From the NCBI GenBank assembly GCA_036362985.1, contig JAYGXS010000001.1:16934099-16998098 (forward strand): a stretch of 64,000 bases of DNA, in the 5' to 3' direction. Below the pieces are notes generated by a model. It ran no database searches and was not told the origin of the DNA. It was given only the letters and a program-made list of their open reading frames with translations. This DNA is from Ligula intestinalis. Lineage: Eukaryota; Platyhelminthes; Cestoda; Diphyllobothriidea; Diphyllobothriidae. Shown one piece after another: positions 59,188 through 64,000 of the stretch (its first letter is position 1; each line of letters begins with the position of its first letter). The translations under genes were made by a program, and so were the position numbers.

Positions 59188-60333
59188 TGAGTCAACATAA
59201 ACGCGCCATCTCTCTTTGGATTAACACCTGGGCTTTCAAGACCGATTTTTGTCATCCTTTTTCCCCATTCCCCTCCCAACTCACTCCCATTTTCCTACCC
59301 CCCCTCTTTTCCGCGTTACTGTATGTCTTTGGTTTCTTCAACTTCGAGAGAAGACCATACTAACCTCACTTGTACGCATTTTACTTTTTCCTGCGGATGC
59401 CTTCTGACTACATATTCGCACGACTTGTTCTCTGATGTATTTCAGTTTACTGAGCTACCTTTTCTACAGTTTTTGTGCGCACACTTTCTACTACCGTATT
59501 GTTGATTATTCAAACATTGTTCAGAAGGTGTTCTATCTTTTTTGACCAGGGTCTAATATTGGCCTCCTATTTTAACTGTCGTTGCGTGTGTGGTGCCCGG
59601 GTAACTGTGTGATTTTTTGCTGCTGTGGACAGATGGAAATCTGTGGCGCTGATCGTTTTGATTGGGTAGCAAACCCATTACGGGTTGCTGGTTTGTTCCC
59701 CAACCCGCGAATTTGTATGTAGGACCTGTCTCTGCGTTTAAATAGCTGCCGCCTGTTTCATGAACTGTCGTTAGTTGGCTGATTCACGATGATTGTGCAA
59801 GTAGGGAGTGGATCAGGTGTCGCCTAAGTTCTCACAAAAACTCGATTCCCGCGCCGGTCAATAGTCTCCCACAAAGCAGCCATGGCCCTTCCTTGAGTCC
59901 GCCTGACATTCGGACCAGCGTAGTGCTGCTTAGACCTTGAATGCTTCATCAGATGAGTAGTTACCGTGCGGAGTGCTTGAGAATCATATGGAATAACTGA
60001 TTTCCACTTCCGTATTTTACTTTTACCTCGTTCACTAGTGTGCATTACCTGGTGATATGCTCTAAGTTTTTTTTTCAGAAATGGCATATATTTTGATATC
60101 GTCCTCACGTTTGGCATGTGTTGAAACCTTGAACTTAATTTCAGAAATGAACGATAATTAAGGAATTTCTACCTGTATGAGTGTAAACGCAACCATAGGG
60201 ACTTACTGTCAAGTGTATATTTGATGTCGGACTATCAATTGATACATAACTAAACTACTTTTGTCGATAAAAAAGATGCCACTGGTTTCACCTTAGTTAA
60301 CAGTATGGCGTACAATAATTTGGGGGCCGTGTG
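59188..60333. other. 3' region of syntaxin-1; no other gene recognised
   Basis: It follows the syntaxin TGA at 59185-59187 and presumably carries the 3' untranslated region. A minus-strand frame at 59824-60117 (97 codons, basic, no low complexity) has no similarity I can name. Confidence 0.4.
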
Positions 60334-60638
60334 TGGTATGGGGGCGAGAAGTGCATGCTATCCGGGTCACGGCCGCAAGCCGTTTGCGCGCGCCGAGAGC
60401 TCACGTGACGCCCGCCCCCGCGTGCACTGCATTGTTCCAGGCGTCCCGCAGCGTGGGAAACCACGCCGGAACTACCCCTCTCGTCCGATAAGCCAGGAAC
60501 AGCGCCTTATCAAAGGCTATACTGAGCACGCTAATTCATTCCGTTGTCTCTGTACCGTCTGGAATAAAGCCTTCCTATCAGAACCGCTCTCGGCTTCTTC
60601 TGCCTATTAGTCGGTTCCGAATAAACTGGGCTATAGCA
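60334..60638 (+). repeat. 5' LTR
   Basis: It includes two AATAAA signals (around 60563 and 60620). The TATA-like element seen in the 3' LTR is degraded here. Confidence 0.85.
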
Positions 60639-60640
60639 AG

Positions 60641-60660
60641 TGGCGACGCAGGTGAGATTC
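60641..60660 (+). promoter_or_regulatory. Primer binding site of the LTR element
   Basis: tggcgacgcaggtgagattc is complementary to a tRNA 3' end (CCA, discriminator, acceptor strand and part of the T-stem). The tRNA species cannot be settled from the window. Confidence 0.75.
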
Positions 60661-60689
60661 AGTTGTTTGGTACGGAATATAACAACTGG

Positions 60690-61656
60690 CAGCACAAACG
60701 AACACAATATGTGTAGCCCAGCACATGTCCTGAAGATTTTGGAGGCACGGCGTGCCAGTTTCATGACTCCTGGCAGAGATGCGGAGCTGCAACTGGAACT
60801 CGGCAGGTGTTAGCGATGTAACGAAGTGGCTAGAGGACACGCTGGGCGACAGGCTTGAAGCGGCAACAACAAAAGCGATAGCAGCAATAATATCAGAGGA
60901 AGCTGCTGCAACCACAGCCACAGAGGCAGTAGCTAAGGCAACAGAAGCAGAGCAAGAAACGGAGGCAATAGCAGCAGAAGCAGGGGCAGCTGCCACAGAA
61001 TCAGAAGAAACAGCAAACGAGATAATAGTAGCAAAAGGGACAGAAGTAGCTGCAACAGGAGCAGGGGAAGCAGAAACCGAGGCATTAACAACAGAAGCGG
61101 GGGCAGCTTCAAAGAATCAGAAGAAAAAGCAGCAGCAGGAAGAACAGTACAAGACTCAGCAACGGAAGCGACAGATGTAGCTGCAACAGAAGCCGAAGAA
61201 GCAACAGCAAAGGCAGCAGCAGCAGGAAATACAGCACAAGAATCAGCAACAAAAGCAGCAGAGGAAGCTGCAACGGAAGTAGAGGAAACAGCAACCGATC
61301 AAACTGCAACTGAAGCGGCAGAGGCAGCTGTAGCAGAAGCAGAAAGAGCAGTAACAACGACAAAAGTGGCAGCAGGAACAGAACCGGCAGATGCTGCTGA
61401 GAACACGGACGAACAAATGGCACTCGAAGTGCTAGATGACACATCTGAGGCCCCGACACACAAGTCGGGTCGCCGAAGGGCACTATTGACAGAGCACCTC
61501 ATGATCGAACCAAGAAGGACGATGTGGGACCCAGGCGTCCGAAAGAAGCATAGAAAAACACCAACGCCACATAAAATAATCCTAGATCCGACAAGGAGAA
61601 AATATGAGCTGCACTTTTTAAAAGCGGGTGTTATGAGGGCGAGAAGTGCACGCTGA
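60690..61656 (+). pseudogene. Ala/Thr/Glu-rich reading frame of the LTR element
   Basis: A start at about 60709 gives MCSPAHVLKILEARRASF, which stops near 60812. A shifted frame gives SDVTKWLEDTLGDRLEA and then more than 80 residues of Ala/Thr/Glu repeats (TEAVAKATEAEQETEAIAAE). A further shift near 61110 continues the same composition and ends in DEQMALEVLDDTSEAP, RRALLTEHLMIEPRRTMWDP and RKYELHFLKAG, running into the 3' LTR. The N-terminal part could be a gag remnant; I cannot name the rest. Confidence 0.55.
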
Positions 61657-61943
61657 GTCACGGCCGCAAGCCATTTGCGCGCGCCGAGAGCTCACGTGAC
61701 GCCCGCCCCCGCGTGCACTGCATTGTTCCAGGCGTCCCGCAGCGTGGGAAACCACGCCAGAACTACCCCTCTCGTCCGATAGGCCATGAACAGGCTAGGA
61801 GGACCAGCGCCTTATATAAGACTATGCTGAACACGCTAATTCATTCCGTTGTCTCTGTACCGTCTGGAATAAAGCCTTCCTATCAGAACCGCTCTCGGCT
61901 TCTTCTGCCTATTAGTTGGGTCCGAATAAACTGGGCTATAACA
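61629..61943 (+). repeat. 3' LTR
   Basis: It differs from the 5' LTR by a 14-nt insertion, small indels and scattered substitutions. It carries a TATATAAG element at about 61813 that the 5' LTR lacks. Confidence 0.85.
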
Positions 61944-62448
61944 GTAATGGAAGGTGTGATTGGTAGACAGGGCTTAAGAAACCAGCCATTCGGTGGTGGT
62001 CGGCAGCGTAGGTTGCTGCATGATCAAAATCTTGGCAAGGTAGCACTTCGCCGGGTTTACTAATGATTTAATACTTGTAATCCGGCCGGCATTGTCTTGG
62101 TGGTCGGTTGGACGTTCGCCCAGGCCAAACTCTCGACAGATTTGGCGACAACCGTGGAATTTGGTTGTGCAGGGGGTGGATTGGTGGTTTTTACACTGGG
62201 GGTGAAGCAGAACATATTCGACAAGGTCAAGCTGGACTTGAACACGCGTCGGCCGTGGAAATTGTGATGATTGTTGCGCATTGATTGTGTTGGCACTCGA
62301 AATTTCATTCTGTTTTGTCCGTTGTCCGGTCTTGCTTTGCTTTGCTTTGAAGATTTGAAGCAAGCAAATATGGCAGAATTTATTCGATCAAATAAATTTC
62401 GTGACGGCTCGTCAGCTGCGGCCCGTCTTTGCATGAATGAATAACAAG
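61944..62448. other. No gene recognised
   Basis: This separates the LTR element from the second PLE. The minus-strand frames here (61974-62434) have no recognisable domain. Confidence 0.4.
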
Positions 62449-62485
62449 TGGGTTATAGCCCAAAACACATAAGAAGGATATACCT

Positions 62486-63427
62486 TTGCGGCCAATTTTG
62501 TCTATGATTAACTCTCCTCAACACAAGCTAGCACAATGGCTTGTCAAGGAATTAAAGCCGATTAGGAGCCGGTTCTCCACTTACGTGACAAAGGATGTCT
62601 TTCAATTTGTTGAAGATATTAAGTTCCAAAATATTGCAAACAAATTTATGATTTCTTTAGACGTTGAATCCTTATTTACAAACGTACCATTGGACGAAAC
62701 AATCGACGTTATATGTACTCACGCATCCTATACTCGTCTACCACCTGATATACTAAGGGAATTGCTTACAATATGTACGAAAAATGTGCAACTCCTCTTT
62801 AATGGGCATCGGTATAGACAAATCGATGGAGTCGCAATGGGAAGTCCACTTGGACCTACTTTTGCTGACATATTCATGGGTCATTTAGAAGAAAACGTGT
62901 CATCACAAATAAACAAGACAACTTTATACAGACGTTACGTCGATGATATCTTCACTATAGTTGAAACCAAACAAGACGCTGAAAACCTTCTTCGATTCAT
63001 GAATAAATTGCCTCCAAAAATAAAGTTCACGATGGAAATGGAGCAAAACAACAAGTTGCCTTTTCTTGACGTCCTCCTGTTTAGAGAGGCTGATGGTTCA
63101 ATAAGGCGAAGTGTTTATCACAAGGCTACCTGGAAGGGCCAGTACCTACACTTTACTAGTTTTGTGCCAATCCAGTGGAAACGAAACTTGGTACTTACTC
63201 TCTTCCAGCAAGCTGAGAAAATTTTCAGCAATGAAACATTACCAACAGAAATTTCCAGCATCAAAGACGCCCTACTTAAACGTGGATATCCTTCACGTTT
63301 CATTCAGAAATACAGTAAACCTTTACGGCTGAAAATTACGGAACAGTTTGTTCCAAAAAAGCCCGTTTTCATATCTCTACCCCTCAAAGGTGACAATGTA
63401 TCAAATACAATCAAACGACGTTTGTGA
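62486..63427 (+). CDS. PLE reverse transcriptase
   Basis: It holds LRPILSMINSPQHKLAQWL, FMISLDVESLFTNVPLDET (catalytic A), YRQIDGVAMGSPLGPTFADI, TLYRRYVDDIFTIVE (catalytic YVDD intact), NNKLPFLDVLLFREADG and LLKRGYPSRFIQK. Spacing matches PLE RTs, which share ancestry with telomerase. All catalytic aspartates are visible. The frame ends at the TGA that separates it from the endonuclease. Confidence 0.9.
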   Translation: MRPILSMINSPQHKLAQWLVKELKPIRSRFSTYVTKDVFQFVEDIKFQNIANKFMISLDVESLFTNVPLDETIDVICTHASYTRLPPDILRELLTICTKNVQLLFNGHRYRQIDGVAMGSPLGPTFADIFMGHLEENVSSQINKTTLYRRYVDDIFTIVETKQDAENLLRFMNKLPPKIKFTMEMEQNNKLPFLDVLLFREADGSIRRSVYHKATWKGQYLHFTSFVPIQWKRNLVLTLFQQAEKIFSNETLPTEISSIKDALLKRGYPSRFIQKYSKPLRLKITEQFVPKKPVFISLPLKGDNVSNTIKRRL

Positions 63428-63856
63428 TGCACCATAGAGAGAACGTACAATGCAGCTGCATTGGTGTTCCTCAGCCCTATTAAAGGCCTTCCCGTTAACG
63501 GGACAAAAGATGCCTTGCCTTTGCACGCCACTCCAAACTGCGTCTATGAATTAACATGCACTTGCGGATGCAAGTACATCGGGCGAACGCAAAGGCAATT
63601 GGCGACCAGGGCAGCTGAACATTTACCCTCTTGGCTTTTTAAACAGGAAAACAAAGTACCTCGGTCCTCTATTACAAAACATCTATTGGACAGTGGTCAC
63701 TCTGTCGATCCGAAAAAATCTTTCCGAGTTCTTGCTCGAGCACGAATAAACCGGACATTACGCTACATGGAAGCAGCCTACATACGGCGGGAGAGACCCG
63801 ATTTATGTAAGCAATTAGAACATGTGGCTAACCTACAGCTGCCTTGGGGTTCATAG
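63428..63856 (+). CDS. PLE GIY-YIG endonuclease domain
   Basis: It continues the RT frame past the TGA: NAAALVFLSPIKGLPVNG, then CVYELTCTCGCKYIGRTQRQ (GIY-YIG core as VYELTC...YIG), LATRAAEHLPSW, SSITKHLLDSGHSVD, a conserved H in the middle block, and YMEAAYIRRERPDLCKQ with the catalytic-type glutamate. The CTCGC cysteines resemble the CCHH-type zinc-finger insert often found in PLE endonucleases. No independent ATG lies close to the start, supporting one original ORF with RT. Confidence 0.85.
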   Translation, partial: CTIERTYNAAALVFLSPIKGLPVNGTKDALPLHATPNCVYELTCTCGCKYIGRTQRQLATRAAEHLPSWLFKQENKVPRSSITKHLLDSGHSVDPKKSFRVLARARINRTLRYMEAAYIRRERPDLCKQLEHVANLQLPWGS

Positions 63857-64000
63857 GCCTACATTTAGTCACCTGTTGTTTGTTTTTGTGCTGTTTCCCC
63901 CCCCCCCCAAATTTCCGCCCTTTCCCGAGTTAAGTTGACACTATGAATGTTCACTTACGCGTAAATTTGACCTTGCTTTTATCGATTTTGTTGATATTCA
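63857..64000. other. PLE 3' flank
   Basis: It contains a run of about 12 C at 63898-63909 and no other recognisable feature before the window ends. Confidence 0.4.

Larger units (their letters stand above)
60334..61943 (+). mobile_element. Non-autonomous LTR retrotransposon (about 1.6 kb)
   Basis: Direct repeats of 305 and 315 bp bound a 990-bp interior. The right LTR begins TGTTAT and ends ATAACA, a perfect 6-bp inverted terminus; the left has TGGTAT and ATAGCA. Two bases after the left LTR lies tggcgacgcaggtgagattc, the complement of a tRNA 3' end including CCA. Before the right LTR is a purine-rich aaaagcggg. The interior has no protease, RT, RNase H or integrase. No target-site duplication is evident. 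Confidence 0.85.
62449..63856 (+). mobile_element. Penelope-like retroelement, well preserved, 5'-truncated
   Basis: One reading frame from PKTHKKDIPLRPIL (about 62455) to the stop at 63854-63856 holds RT and GIY-YIG domains with a single TGA at 63425-63427. The N-terminal PLE domain is missing. It is a different family from the PLE at 48325-50841, with little sequence in common beyond motifs. Terminal repeats were not found. Confidence 0.88.

Noticed and set aside
60774..61110. Ala-rich frame as a host structural protein
   Set aside because: It is enclosed by LTRs with a primer binding site and broken by frameshifts, so it belongs to the retroelement.
61109..61661. Minus-strand Leu/Pro- and Ala/Ser-rich frames
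   Set aside because: They are antisense shadows of the GCA/ACA/GAA repeats in the LTR element interior.

Overview
The window looks like nuclear DNA from a parasitic flatworm (Neodermata), probably a tapeworm with a large genome. The reasons are spliced host genes with very small introns (35-42 nt) at the 5' end next to introns of several kb, a high load of decayed CR1/Jockey-like and RTE-like non-LTR retrotransposons, Penelope-like elements (PLEs), and no bacterial-type gene order. The species is an inference. A 100-N scaffold gap lies at 22271-22370.

Two host genes are supported, both on the + strand. At 1265-1758 are the last two exons of a ZCCHC10-like gene: a CCHC zinc knuckle, a 40-nt intron, then a poly-serine tail. 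From 33131 to 59187 is a complete syntaxin-1 gene (plasma-membrane Qa-SNARE of regulated exocytosis), with ten exon positions encoding about 290 aa. The highlight is exon 6, which is present twice: 39881-39989 and 42134-42242. Both copies are exactly 109 nt, have the same splice phases and encode alternative versions of the Hc helix of the Habc domain. Using both or neither breaks the frame, so this reads as a mutually exclusive exon pair.

From about 2.35 to 33.05 kb is a retrotransposon graveyard. At least five non-LTR families, called A to E here, are nested or abutted on both strands. Superimposed is a large inverted duplication (7086-10688 against 26843-30867, about 97% identical where sampled). 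One arm carries a 770-bp family B insertion flanked by an 8-bp target-site duplication, and the other arm keeps the empty site. Family C (30320-33045) ends only about 85 bp upstream of the syntaxin start codon.

The syntaxin introns hold an RTE-like relic (34650-35290), an antisense PLE with inverted terminal repeats (48325-50841), tRNA-like sequences near 54 kb and microsatellites. Downstream of the gene are a short non-autonomous LTR retrotransposon (60334-61943) with TG..CA termini, a tRNA-type primer binding site and an Ala/Thr/Glu-rich reading frame, and then a second, well preserved PLE (62449-63856) with reverse transcriptase and GIY-YIG endonuclease separated by a single stop codon.
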